A stretch of DNA of 24,024 nucleotides from Cyanobacteria bacterium UBA11153 (GCA_003511885.1 DOIX01000117.1:10217-34240); one strand, 5' to 3'; positions 13,981-23,987 are shown, numbered from the stretch's first letter. Translations and numbers: made by a program. The notes: a model not told the origin generated them from the letters alone.

Positions 13981-15456
13981 TTAAATGCCAAATATCGTGG
14001 TAATCCGTTTGCGAATCCGTTCCAAAGGTGTTTGTTCTGATTCAGCTTCATCTACTAATAATCCTAAATCCCGTAATGACTGTTGGCGTTGGGATAGTTT
14101 TTCGGCAATTTGATCGGCAAGTTGGCGATGATTCATTAATAGTTTTTGCAATTCATTCCGCTCAACTACAAATAATATCGTATCTTCTAAGGTGCGAACG
14201 CTCGCTGAACGAGTAGTCCCCATCAATACAGAAATTTCTCCAAAAAATTCCCCTTCATGGAGGGTGGCAATATATTTACCTGCTCGTTGAGAGAAGACTT
14301 CCACCGAACCAGATAAAATCAGATAAAATGAATCACCTGGCTCATTTTCCTGACAAATAAGCTGATTAGTAGGAAATAATTGTCGATAGCCATATTCAAT
14401 CAAATCTCGTAACTCCAAATCGCTAGATTTTTCAAAGTAGCTAATCCGCCGGAGTAAATCTCGCAAAGTCCAATTACTGAGAGATTTAGGTGGTTTTTTG
14501 GCGATGGGGATAACAGGGATAGTGGGGAGTGCCATGTTACTGGTGACATCTGGTGAATTTAGTCTGTCTTGCAGTAAAGTCGCGATTGCATCTACATTGC
14601 GGATATAGACATCCCGTTGCGGCAAGGCAATTTCGATACTGCGATCGCGAAATTCTGCTTCAATCAGAAAATTCAACGTACTGGTAATCGGATCCGTTTC
14701 TGGTGGATTATCAATCCAAACTAATAGTTCAAACTCTAAAGCTTCCTCACCAAAGCGCTTAAACCAAACTTTAGGTGCAGGATTAGATAATACTCTGGAT
14801 TCTTTATGGGCTGCTTCTAACAATGCTTCTGTCACTAAAATTGGTTCGCTATTATGGGCAACACCAACAGGGATATGAATCCGACATTTTGGATCTTGAT
14901 AGCTCCAATTAATAATATTGTTCTCGATGAATCTATTATTAGGTACGATAGCAGAAACTCCATCTAAAGTACGGACAATTGTTGAACGAATTGATATTTT
15001 CTCCACAGTCCCTAACAGGCTATCTACTTCAATAAAATCGCCTACTTTAATTGGTTGATCGAAAAGAAGAGTTACCCCACTAATAAAATTACTAGCTAAA
15101 TTTTGAAATCCAAATCCCAATCCAATACCCAATGCACCTGCAACTACTGTTAATGAACTAAGATTAATTCCGGCACTTTGCAGAATAATGAAAAATCCTA
15201 TAATTGCTAAGACATAATTAGTAACAGATCCAATCGCTTCCCTACTCCCCCGATCGAATTTGAAACGGACTAATAGTTTGCGCTTCATCCACTCGCTGAC
15301 AGTGCGGGCAATCAGCAAAGCAATTAAAATCAAAAAAATTAGTTGAACTAGAGTACTCAGAGAGAAAGGTTTGCCACCAAACTCAAACAGCTTAGTTGTC
15401 AATAGCTGAGAGAATGTGTCAAAAATGCTTTGTATTTGTTTGACAATCCAATCCAT
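13981..15456 (-). CDS. MscS-family channel with C-terminal cyclic-nucleotide-binding domain
   Basis: A 491-aa inner-membrane channel of the bacterial cyclic-nucleotide-gated (bCNG) branch of the MscS superfamily. Hydrophobic segments lie at about 34-52 and 79-96. The pore helix follows (VVAGALGIGLGFGFQNL, 104-120, then FISGVTLLFDQPIKVGDFIEV), with the MscS beta domain to about 290. A linker precedes a cNMP-binding domain at about 350-455 with the phosphate-binding cassette FFGEISVL, then TTRSASV, retaining Glu407 and Arg416. Intact cassette residues suggest it can bind cAMP or cGMP. ATG at 15456. It is the first gene of a same-strand run into three histidine kinases, only 67 bp from the first. 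Confidence 0.93.
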   Translation of the reverse strand: MDWIVKQIQSIFDTFSQLLTTKLFEFGGKPFSLSTLVQLIFLILIALLIARTVSEWMKRKLLVRFKFDRGSREAIGSVTNYVLAIIGFFIILQSAGINLSSLTVVAGALGIGLGFGFQNLASNFISGVTLLFDQPIKVGDFIEVDSLLGTVEKISIRSTIVRTLDGVSAIVPNNRFIENNIINWSYQDPKCRIHIPVGVAHNSEPILVTEALLEAAHKESRVLSNPAPKVWFKRFGEEALEFELLVWIDNPPETDPITSTLNFLIEAEFRDRSIEIALPQRDVYIRNVDAIATLLQDRLNSPDVTSNMALPTIPVIPIAKKPPKSLSNWTLRDLLRRISYFEKSSDLELRDLIEYGYRQLFPTNQLICQENEPGDSFYLILSGSVEVFSQRAGKYIATLHEGEFFGEISVLMGTTRSASVRTLEDTILFVVERNELQKLLMNHRQLADQIAEKLSQRQQSLRDLGLLVDEAESEQTPLERIRKRITTIFGI

Positions 15457-15914
15457 CGCTGTTTGAGATACACTCTTTTTTAGGGAGTAGGGAGTGGGGC
15501 ACGGGGGAAAGGATCAAACAATTGTTTTAGTTCATCCTTTATCCTCTATCTTAGAAGTATCCCCATCGGGCATCCATTTTTAACTGTGTAACTACACGAG
15601 GAGCGAAGCCCTATAACTCCTAACACAGAGAAACCCCGTGTCATCAAAAAAAACTTGGTTTCTCTTCTGTACCCTGTACCCGATCTAATTATTCCCGTTT
15701 TACCAGAAGATTGCTCGCTCTTCCTGGGAGTCTTTGTGTATTTGCAATTGCCTGATTGCACTCACGAAGCCAATCGCACATCAAATATTCTGCCAGAAAA
15801 GGAAGGAGACCAGATTTTGGGCATTAAGTGCCCATATCGGGAGTGACATCTTCCCACACCAAATCAGAGATTTCGATATGCCCCCTTAGCTATAGTGGGG
15901 GTATTCCCTGAGAA
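15457..15914. other. Non-coding spacer with small inverted repeats
   Basis: This 458-bp spacer separates the flavoprotein and channel genes. It contains a 9-bp inverted repeat AGAGAAACC (15627-15635) / GGTTTCTCT (15657-15665) and a CCCCC/GGGGG stem at 15881-15901, just beyond the flavoprotein stop, which may end that transcript. Frames of about 60-70 codons exist on both strands but look random. No convincing promoter was recognised. Confidence 0.45.
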
Positions 15915-17033
15915 CTAGATAAAACTACCACCCAAACGCTTGAGGGCGCGGTTAACCACCTCTGAATAACGCAATTCCCCACAAAGAATCTTTAACATGA
16001 CTAGGGTAGCACTTGGTTGCTTCACTCCAACCTTGTATCCCACTTTTGGGAAGCTGTAGAATGCGCTTGCCAAGCGTTTTGCCCACACCATATCGCTGCC
16101 CCATTCTTCCTGAATTACCTGAGTATACTTTTCCAGCGCATTAATATCCCCACCCAATGCTCCGTCAATGGCAGCAGCAGCCTTCAAACCAGTATAAATG
16201 GAAGGACGAATTCCTTCTGCAGTAAAAGGATCGACTACACAAGCGGCTTCCCCAACCAATAAGGCATTTTGGGTATGAAGTTTCTGATTCCCATCCCACA
16301 GACACAAAGAATGACCGTACTGCTTGCAGGTGTTAATATCTACGTTAAATTGTTGTGCGTATTGAGTAACGATCTTTTTTAAATCCGGATTGCCACCACC
16401 TCGAAAAGTACCAATCCCAATCGAGTATCCGCCTGCTTTAGGAAAATTCCAGATATAGCCATTTTTGACGCTACCGAAGTCAAAATGAGTTATTGGCAGG
16501 GTGGGATTGGGGGCAGGGCTTTCAGCTTCAAGGGCACCAGCAAGAAGCCGTTGGCGCTCCTTAAAACCTAACCATTTTGCCATCATACCCTTAGCACCGT
16601 CAGCCGCAATCAGATACTTACCTTCAAAAGTTCCCCGGGCTGTATTGACTTGCCAGCGATCGCTCTTAAACTGAATACCAGTGACTTCTGTGCCATCCTG
16701 AAGTTGTGCCCCTTGTTTTTGCGCCTGCTGGATCAAAAAATGGTCGAATACATCTCGTCGTACCATCCACACAGGTTCCTTTGTCTTTAATTCTACTTCC
16801 ACAGGATCGCCCATTTCCCAGGTATAGCGAATGATGTTGGATTTCAGGGATATCGCTGGGGTAAAGTCAAAATCAAACCACTCTTGGACGATAGGTGACA
16901 CTCCTCCACCACAAGGCTTGTATCGAGGTAAGGTTTCTTTTTCCAGCATCAAAACCTTTCGCCCCCGCTTGGCTAGGTGATAGGATGCTGTTCCTCCGGC
17001 AGGTCCGATACCGACGATTATGCAATCAAACAT
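15915..17033 (-). CDS. Geranylgeranyl-reductase-family FAD-dependent oxidoreductase
   Basis: About 372 aa from ATG at 17033; an in-frame GTG at 17042 would add three residues and is equally possible. The N-terminus has the FAD dinucleotide fold GIGPAGG, with LMLEKE closing it. PCGGGVS follows, as in geranylgeranyl reductases. A second FAD motif reads LLVGEAACVVDPFTAEGI; the commoner GDA has become GEA here. The family reduces isoprenoid chains (chlorophyll phytyl, archaeal lipids) or acts on related quinone and terpenoid substrates. This protein is shorter and different enough from ChlP that I do not call it chlP. It lies about 420 bp downstream of frr, with repeats between, so it is probably transcribed separately. 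Confidence 0.85.
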   Translation of the reverse strand: MFDCIIVGIGPAGGTASYHLAKRGRKVLMLEKETLPRYKPCGGGVSPIVQEWFDFDFTPAISLKSNIIRYTWEMGDPVEVELKTKEPVWMVRRDVFDHFLIQQAQKQGAQLQDGTEVTGIQFKSDRWQVNTARGTFEGKYLIAADGAKGMMAKWLGFKERQRLLAGALEAESPAPNPTLPITHFDFGSVKNGYIWNFPKAGGYSIGIGTFRGGGNPDLKKIVTQYAQQFNVDINTCKQYGHSLCLWDGNQKLHTQNALLVGEAACVVDPFTAEGIRPSIYTGLKAAAAIDGALGGDINALEKYTQVIQEEWGSDMVWAKRLASAFYSFPKVGYKVGVKQPSATLVMLKILCGELRYSEVVNRALKRLGGSFI

Positions 17034-17140
17034 GAGGCTCACTTCTTCACAAAAAATGGTGGGCTAAACCCATGGTACTTTCACATTCACATCTTAGCTA
17101 CCCGGATTTTTTACTAATTATGAACTGGAACAGACATGAG

Positions 17141-17161
17141 TTCGGAGTTCGGAGTTCGGAG
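17141..17161. repeat. TTCGGAG heptad repeat
   Basis: Three perfect consecutive copies of TTCGGAG, another 7-bp unit of the short tandem repeat type seen elsewhere in this window. Confidence 0.8.
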
Positions 17162-17311
17162 GAAGGTGTTTTCCCTGTGAGAAGAATCGATTCTTCTTAT
17201 TAGCTATTTACCCGCTGCTTAAGCTCCCCATCAATTCTCCTGAAAAATGGGGACGCATAAATTAAGATTTCTCTCAATCTTCCTGAAATAGGGGGACGAC
17301 TGAGATTTGAT

Positions 17312-17344
17312 TCTCCCCCTTTCTGAAGGGGGTTGGGGGGGATC
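17312..17344. repeat. Dispersed palindromic repeat (GATCCCCCC family), copy 2, inverted
   Basis: On the minus strand it reads GATCCCCCCCAACCCCCTTC, then AGAAAGGGGGAG, matching the order of copy 1 at 2036-2067. The stem is CCCCCTT (17315-17321) with AAGGGGG (17326-17332) around a 4-nt loop. It is a known style of cyanobacterial intergenic repeat. Confidence 0.6.
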
Positions 17345-17449
17345 GGAACTAAACTAATATTGGGAATTGAAGCCTTAAGATTTTTTTAGGCACAAACAGC
17401 TTCTTGAGAAACCCGTTTTCCGATCCAGCCCTATTTGGTTATTTTTCCG

Positions 17450-18809
<1,360 letters not shown>

Positions 18810-18873
18810 TTAAAACCCCCACTCCCTTTTCCCTTCTCCCCACTAGGGCTTATCCTGCTCCCCACTTCCCACC

Positions 18874-19428
18874 CTAATCCCGCCACTGTAAATTACTGCC
18901 AATGGCTGCTGTCGATTTTGGTGAAACTTCTGCTCCTGCGAGTAAAGCTGCGATCGCATTTTCCAGATAAGGCACTCTTTCTCCTTCTCCTCCATCAGGG
19001 CGATCGTCAATTTGACCTCTATAACATAGAATTCCTGTTTTGTCAATCAAGAATACTTCTGGAGTTTTTTCTGCACCAAAGCCCTGTGCTACATCCTGAG
19101 TTGGATCCCACAGATAAGGAAAATTAAGTTTATTTTCCTTGGCAAACTTTTTCATCGTATCGAAGCTATCTTTTGGATATTGATAGACATCATTAGCGTT
19201 AATTCCTACCAAGGTTATTCCTCGACTTTTAAACTGAGATTGAATCTGTTTTAGTCTGGATAAATAGGATGATACAAATGGACATTGATTGCTCATGAAA
19301 ATTACAACAACTCCCCTCCATTTTCTCAAGTAAGACGAGAGATGATGAACTTCACCATCAATTCCCGGTAATTCAAAGTCTGGGGCATAACTGCCAATGG
19401 GGGTGCCTATTTTTTCGATTAGACTCAT
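18874..19428 (-). CDS. Redoxin / AhpC-TSA-like thioredoxin-fold protein
   Basis: A 184-aa cytoplasmic protein with the peroxiredoxin-like opening GSYAPDFELPGIDGEVHHLS, then VVVIFMSNQCPFVSSYLSRL holding the active-site Cys49. GINANDVYQYPKDSF and TPEVFLIDKTG (cis-Pro region) follow. This is the SNxCP branch of thioredoxin-family redoxins common in cyanobacteria. Homologues, as I remember them, end in IGC-x-x-KW; here the tail is IGSNLQW, so that Cys is Ser. The only other cysteine is in GILCYRGQ. Substrate and electron donor are unknown. ATG at 19428. It lies upstream of pyrH on the same strand but is probably a separate unit. Confidence 0.87.
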   Translation of the reverse strand: MSLIEKIGTPIGSYAPDFELPGIDGEVHHLSSYLRKWRGVVVIFMSNQCPFVSSYLSRLKQIQSQFKSRGITLVGINANDVYQYPKDSFDTMKKFAKENKLNFPYLWDPTQDVAQGFGAEKTPEVFLIDKTGILCYRGQIDDRPDGGEGERVPYLENAIAALLAGAEVSPKSTAAIGSNLQWRD

Positions 19429-19620
19429 ACAATTTGCACTTGGGTGAACAAAAAAACTTTTCTAAGTAGGTGCTGATCTTCAAGGTTAAATATTTTTTAT
19501 TTTGTGGTAAGCTCGGCTTTGGCCTATCCTTGGAGTGCTAAATTCAAACCCAATCATCTCGATCTATACCTACTTAATAGCCTCCTCTTTTCTTCCTTGA
19601 CAGCAAATTAATTGAGAATC

Positions 19621-20532
19621 TTACCACCCCTTAACTAAGGCTTGATAACCAATTAACTTGTATACCAGTTTTGCTGCCGTAAATTGAGAAACTACAGAAT
19701 CAACAACAGGGGCTAATTCCATCACATCGCAACCAATGACTTGATGGGTTTCAAACACGCGCCGTAAAAAATCTGTTAAGCCATACCAACTCAATCCACC
19801 TGGCTCCGGAGTACCAACTCCCGGCATTGCCCCAGGATCGATGCCATCCAAATCAATGGTAATAAATACTCGTTCGGTAGAAATGCTCGAAATAGCTTTA
19901 TCAATCCAATGGGGATTTTTGGCAATTTCCCTTGCCCAGATAACTGGAATTGATTTTTCTTTAATTAAATTGGCTTCTTCTTGACAAAGACTGCGGATGC
20001 CCACGGGAAGTGTCGGCAATCCCATATCGATAATGCGACGCATCACACAGGCATGGTTGTAAATTGAACCTTCATACTCGTGCCGCATATCACCGTGGGC
20101 ATCGATTTGAATAACCGTGAAAGGTTCTGGGTAAAATTGGCGGTAAGCATCGACAATACCACTAGTAATGCTGTGTTCTCCTCCCAAGGCGATCGCAAAT
20201 TTCCCATCTCGAACAATCTTATCGGCTGTCTCGCGAGTTAGCCTCAGCATTTCTACAGAGGAAATTTTTTGTCCTCCTCTTGTATCCGCAATTGCCCCAT
20301 GAGTATAAATCCTGCCAGCCAAGTAAGTTTCTCGCTCCAGCTCATCATCATAGTAGTCTAGCTGCTCTGAGGCCACCAACAATGATTCTGGGCCATTCTC
20401 GCAGCCTTGGCGATAGGTTGTCGTCGCCTCAAAGGGAATCGGGAGAATCACCACCCGTGATGTTTCGTAGGATACTTGATATTCCGCACCGAGGAATGGA
20501 ACATGAGATGTGGTGGGGGTTTGTAGGAGCAT
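19621..20532 (-). CDS. speB: Agmatinase-family ureohydrolase
   Basis: A 303-aa Mn-dependent ureohydrolase. All metal ligands are visible: His120 in GGEHS, Asp144, His146 and Asp148 in DAHGDM, and Asp227 and Asp229 in TIDLDGIDPG. NHACVMRR (159-166) and Glu272 in CDVMELAP complete the active site. The expected reaction is agmatine to putrescine plus urea, in arginine catabolism and polyamine synthesis. Some cyanobacterial members of this family hydrolyse guanidine instead; those I know are longer with an N-terminal extension, which is absent here, so agmatinase is favoured but not certain. ATG at 20532, no clear Shine-Dalgarno. Divergent from the hydrolase gene starting at 20739. Confidence 0.9.
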   Translation of the reverse strand: MLLQTPTTSHVPFLGAEYQVSYETSRVVILPIPFEATTTYRQGCENGPESLLVASEQLDYYDDELERETYLAGRIYTHGAIADTRGGQKISSVEMLRLTRETADKIVRDGKFAIALGGEHSITSGIVDAYRQFYPEPFTVIQIDAHGDMRHEYEGSIYNHACVMRRIIDMGLPTLPVGIRSLCQEEANLIKEKSIPVIWAREIAKNPHWIDKAISSISTERVFITIDLDGIDPGAMPGVGTPEPGGLSWYGLTDFLRRVFETHQVIGCDVMELAPVVDSVVSQFTAAKLVYKLIGYQALVKGW

Positions 20533-20738
20533 GAAGACAAGACCAAAAAAATTTTACAATTAATTAATCTTTACATAATCCCAGTACCAAGGGCAAAGGG
20601 CAGAGCGGTCAATTATCGGGCTTGATTGGTTGGACTTCTAGCGGCGATTGAGGGCAAGTTCAACACAAACTATTTAATTTTATTACAAAAATTTATTAAA
20701 TAATGTAAATATTACCGCCAAACCATCTGATATTGCTC

Positions 20739-21668
20739 ATGACAGTCTCCTCCGCCCCTGATACCCTCTATCCTCATCTTGAAACCAAAACCTGGAGATG
20801 GAGAGGATTTCCCATCAGCTACACCACCTCCTGCGCACCTAGCGCTAAAACAGAAGCATTGCCTGTCATGGTTATGGTACATGGATTTGGAGCTTCTTCT
20901 GGTCACTGGCGAAAGAATTTGCCCATCTTGGGAGAAACCTATAGCTGTTATGCCATTGACTTAATTGGCTTTGGCGCTTCAGCTAAACCCACGCCAGGAA
21001 TTGAAGTTGAGTATACCTTTGAAACCTGGGGGCAGCAAGTGGCTGATTTCTGTCGCGAAGTAGTGGGGCAGCCAGCTTTTTTGGTAGGTAACTCCATCGG
21101 CTGTATCGTTATCTTACAAACTGCTGTGGACTTTCCGGAATTAGTTTTGGGTGTTGGCCTAATTAATTGTTCCTTACGACTGCTCCACGATCGCAAACGT
21201 GCCACTTTACCATGGTACAAACAGATGGGAACGCCGATAGTTCAATCCCTACTCAGTATGAAGTGGCTGGGTAAATTATTTTTCGAGCGACTGGCACAAC
21301 CTCAAGTTGTGCGTAAAATCCTCTTACAAGCCTACCACCGTCCCGAAGCTGTGACGGACGAACTCGTGGATATGATTATCAAACCTAGTAGGGATAAAGG
21401 AGCTGTCGATGTCTTTTTAGCCTTCACCCGTTATTCCGGTGGACCACTGGCGGAAGACTTGCTACCCCAACTATCTTGCCCTGCCATAATTTTATGGGGA
21501 ACCGAAGATCCTTGGGAGCCTGTAGAATTAGGACAAGAGTTGGGTAAATTCCCCACCGTAACAAAATTCATACCTCTGGAAGGGTTAGGTCATTGTCCCC
21601 AAGACGAAGCACCGGAAATAGTCAATCCTATTTTAGGGGAATGGAATAGTGGATTTTTAAAGGATTGA
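20739..21668 (+). CDS. Alpha/beta-fold hydrolase
   Basis: A 309-aa protein from ATG at 20739; an in-frame TTG two codons earlier is less likely. It has the canonical order: VHGFGASSGHWRKN (oxyanion hole, 48-60), IDLIGFGASAKP (73-84), elbow VGNSIGC with Ser119, acid Asp257 in WGTEDPW, and His285 in GLGHCPQDEAP. The long cap region (about 145-235) and the HGFGASSGHWRKN, then GFGASAKP, pattern resemble the pheophytinase-like group of photosynthetic organisms. A role in pigment or phytol metabolism is conceivable but unproven. It is divergent from speB, so both promoters must lie in the 206-bp spacer 20533-20738, where I cannot point to clear boxes. Confidence 0.88.
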   Translation: MTVSSAPDTLYPHLETKTWRWRGFPISYTTSCAPSAKTEALPVMVMVHGFGASSGHWRKNLPILGETYSCYAIDLIGFGASAKPTPGIEVEYTFETWGQQVADFCREVVGQPAFLVGNSIGCIVILQTAVDFPELVLGVGLINCSLRLLHDRKRATLPWYKQMGTPIVQSLLSMKWLGKLFFERLAQPQVVRKILLQAYHRPEAVTDELVDMIIKPSRDKGAVDVFLAFTRYSGGPLAEDLLPQLSCPAIILWGTEDPWEPVELGQELGKFPTVTKFIPLEGLGHCPQDEAPEIVNPILGEWNSGFLKD

Positions 21669-21991
21669 ATTCGAGCTACTCCTACTCAAGGCTGTGAGGC
21701 TCCGATCTCCTACTGCCCAATCTGCCTTAGATACCAGACAAAGGATCCTCCTCAGCCTTTCTTCACAATTCTATAAGATTTTTTAACAAAATTACAGGTT
21801 TTTTACCGTACACTACGCAATACCATAACATTAACAGCAGAAACTTACCACACTGACTTCGTGCCATGTGGAGCGAGCTGCTTGCGATGGTTATTCAAAC
21901 AAGATTAAGTAATATCTTTCACTTTGCTTGTGATGCCTGTCACCAGACTGACAAGCATTAGTCACCAATTTTTTTACAAAAGGGGTTTGTT
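21669..21991. other. Spacer upstream of the 342-aa gene
   Basis: A 323-bp stretch without a protein-like frame. It holds AT-rich segments near 21770-21830, the palindrome at 21934-21957, and AAAAGGGG 8-15 nt before the ATG at 21992, which serves as a ribosome-binding site. A promoter for the downstream gene is expected here, but no convincing -35/-10 pair was found. Confidence 0.45.
21934..21957. promoter_or_regulatory. Operator-like inverted repeat
   Basis: TGCCTGTCA and TGACAAGCA are an inverted pair (8 of 9 matches) with a 6-bp spacer, 35-58 bp before the ATG at 21992. The half-site size and spacing suit a dimeric repressor or activator. No regulator is identified. Confidence 0.35.
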
Positions 21992-23020
21992 ATGGATTCA
22001 GCTAGTCAAGTGGGTTGCTTGCAAAATTCGGTTAAAGCCAAAGTCCATTCGATAGAGAATTTCTCTAAGCTATGGGCTAAAAAGTATGTGAAAAAATTGA
22101 TAGATCCAGAAAACTATGGTAAAGGTAGCACAAAAGGAGCTGAAGCGATTGCAGCGGAAAGATTGTTAGATTCACTCCATTCCACTACCATCCAAGCTTG
22201 GTCAAAAACCGAAACATTACTATCGCAAGAAGTAATGAGACAAAGAATGGATTATCGGTTAATCGATGCTTGGGAAATTAAGAAAGATACCTACCGTATC
22301 TATGAGAAAGTTCTCTTGGCTTATGGGAATCGAGTAATACCGCAACGCCTAGCAGTTTTGATTGCTCCGGATTTGGGTTGTATCCGACAGAAGTACACAG
22401 AAATCGATACCAGAGTGTTAGGTTTTGTTAGTATGCAGTTTCATTATAGCGGACAGTTGCTGTTAAAACAGCTTTCGAGCCAGGAGCGAGCGACTGTTAG
22501 TGCTTATTTCAAGGTGATTGACGATCATCTTTACATGCCGTTAAAACGGTTATATGAGGCAGCATCTAAGTACAGTCGCCATTCTCCCGTTTTGCAGATT
22601 ATAGGAAAACTATTACCTATAAATAGCGAAATAGCTGCGAAAATTGTCGAGCGGACAATCGAGTTGAATCCCCATTATCATTGCTATAGTGGTAGCTTGA
22701 GTGGAGCGACAATCAAGAGTTCCAGTATCCGAGATGTGGAGATGTTCCAGATTTATTTGTGCCTTTGCGTGTTGGAACAGAGTATTGCACCAATTCAGGA
22801 AGAATTATTGCCCTTGTGTGTCATGCTTTACCCAACATTGAAAGTGCGGTGGGAATTAGTGCGGCAAATGATCCATTTAATTGGCTTAGAATTGAGGGAA
22901 CAGTTGGAATCGCAACAGGTAGCGCTATTTATGCCCTATTTTCAAGCTTTATGGAAAATGTTTTCTCCGGGTGTATTTCCAGATAGCTTAGATTTTCAAG
23001 AGATGGGAGATTCTGCTTGA
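21992..23020 (+). CDS. Conserved-looking helical protein of unknown function
   Basis: A 342-aa protein that I do not recognise. It has no signal peptide and no convincing membrane helix. The N-terminus is basic (KLWAKKYVKKL) and the rest is predicted mostly helical, with segments such as LSSQERATVSAYFKVIDDHL, LYMPLKRLYEAASKY and KIVERTIELNPHYHCYSG. Cysteines occur in the YLCLCVLEQ stretch. It starts at ATG 21992 behind a good AGGGG site (8-nt spacing), so expression looks real. The next gene follows on the same strand after a heptad repeat. No enzymatic motif was found; it looks like a lineage-specific cyanobacterial protein. Confidence 0.75.
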   Translation: MDSASQVGCLQNSVKAKVHSIENFSKLWAKKYVKKLIDPENYGKGSTKGAEAIAAERLLDSLHSTTIQAWSKTETLLSQEVMRQRMDYRLIDAWEIKKDTYRIYEKVLLAYGNRVIPQRLAVLIAPDLGCIRQKYTEIDTRVLGFVSMQFHYSGQLLLKQLSSQERATVSAYFKVIDDHLYMPLKRLYEAASKYSRHSPVLQIIGKLLPINSEIAAKIVERTIELNPHYHCYSGSLSGATIKSSSIRDVEMFQIYLCLCVLEQSIAPIQEELLPLCVMLYPTLKVRWELVRQMIHLIGLELREQLESQQVALFMPYFQALWKMFSPGVFPDSLDFQEMGDSA

Positions 23021-23021
23021 G

Positions 23022-23063
23022 TTAGTTGTTAATTGTTGGTTATTGGTTATTGGTGATTGGTTG
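23022..23063. repeat. TTGGTTA-type heptad array
   Basis: Six consecutive 7-mers (TTAGTTG, TTAATTG, TTGGTTA, TTGGTTA, TTGGTGA, TTGGTTG) begin directly after the stop codon of the 342-aa gene. The following open frame extends back into this array from a TTG, which is an artefact rather than the true start. Confidence 0.8.
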
Positions 23064-23194
23064 TTTGTCTCTCCATTCCCTTCCTCTTCCTCGATATCTG
23101 CTGTTTCATTCTCTGCCTCAGCATCTCCTGTGCCCTTGCCCCTTCCATTGTCAATGATATGCCTAATAACGATCGCCAGTTGATTGTCCGACAA

Positions 23195-23920
23195 ATGCAC
23201 AGTATCTATCTTAAGAGTAAGCGGACTCTTATTCTTGGGTTACTCCTGTGGTGTACTGGTTGTACATCAAAAGATGAGACAGGCATCAAATTAAATCTTA
23301 GCGTAGAACCAGCAGGTCGTTCTGGTTCATACAGCGTAACTGCAACAACTAATTTACCCAATCAAAGTCAAATAATAGTTTCTGCTATTCGCTATTTGAA
23401 TAATCCAGGACAGGAATTTATTACCTCAAAAGTTAAGAATAATTATGCAATTTTAGATCGGCAAATTGTGCGAGTAGAAGATGGTAAACTGCAAGCAACT
23501 CTGAATTTGTGGCAAGTTGCGCCAGATGGTAGATTGCAGGAAGCATGGCAAATAGAGAGATCGCAAATTGGCTCTTCATTAGAACCTGGATCTGATGTAT
23601 CCTTTATTGCTACCTTTGAACCCGATGGGCAATTGGCAACTGATAAACAGCAAAAGATACAGATTCCGGAACTTAAAGGCAGTTTAGTGCGGTTTAGTAA
23701 TGAAGGTTCAGCTTATATAAAAGCGAGTCAAACATTGCGAGTTTCTCTTCCTAGTGGCAGAAGACAACCACCTATTATTAAAGCCGAAGATGTTAATGAT
23801 GGTTGGGGGAATCGTTACGAGCTGAAACCGGAACCACCTGCACCGACAAATATTCGTCCGATTCAGATTAAGAATCAGCAGACTAATGCACCGCTGTCGG
23901 ATGAGGAGTTTGTCCGTTGA
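23195..23920 (+). CDS. Probable lipoprotein of unknown function
   Basis: About 241 aa from ATG at 23195. This start gives a normal signal sequence: MHSIYLKSKR, hydrophobic TLILGLLLW, then CTGC with the lipid-modified Cys near residue 23. The residue three before that Cys is itself Cys, which is atypical, so lipidation is likely rather than certain. ATG at 23159 (12 residues longer) is an alternative; neither has a clear ribosome site. The mature part reads like a beta-rich, Ig-like extracytoplasmic domain (KLNLSVEPAGRSGSYSVTAT, VSAIRYLNNPG), followed by a Pro-rich C-terminal tail (KPEPPAPTNIRPIQ). I recognise no named family. It is probably anchored on the periplasmic side. Confidence 0.7.
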   Translation: MHSIYLKSKRTLILGLLLWCTGCTSKDETGIKLNLSVEPAGRSGSYSVTATTNLPNQSQIIVSAIRYLNNPGQEFITSKVKNNYAILDRQIVRVEDGKLQATLNLWQVAPDGRLQEAWQIERSQIGSSLEPGSDVSFIATFEPDGQLATDKQQKIQIPELKGSLVRFSNEGSAYIKASQTLRVSLPSGRRQPPIIKAEDVNDGWGNRYELKPEPPAPTNIRPIQIKNQQTNAPLSDEEFVR

Positions 23921-23968
23921 GGGTGGATTGGAGACAGCTATATATAGTACATGATTACTTAGGAGGTA

Positions 23969-23987
23969 TACAGCGGTTCCCGCTGTA
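23969..23987. terminator. Hairpin downstream of the lipoprotein gene
   Basis: TACAGCGG and CCGCTGTA form a perfect 8-bp stem with a TTC loop, 49 bp after the stop codon. There is no U-tract, and GTATAC motifs flank it on both sides (23966-23971 and 23993-23998), so it may instead be part of a dispersed repeat. Confidence 0.4.

Larger units (their letters stand above)
17034..17449. other. Repeat-bearing spacer between flavoprotein and frr
   Basis: About 415 bp with no protein-like frame. It holds a TTCGGAG heptad repeat (17141-17161) and an inverted copy of the GATCCCCCC palindromic repeat (17312-17344). A run of seven T at 17391-17397 lies shortly after the frr stop but on the wrong strand to serve as an ordinary terminator tail for frr. 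Confidence 0.45.

Noticed and set aside
15546..15846. Opposed 60-70-codon frames in the spacer beside the flavoprotein gene
   Set aside because: Each is low in complexity or random in composition, they overlap each other, and a GAGAAACC inverted repeat lies inside.
23057..23194. Long N-terminal extension of the lipoprotein gene from a TTG
   Set aside because: The TTG lies in the heptad repeat array, and the extension adds a second, unlikely hydrophobic stretch ahead of a normal signal sequence.
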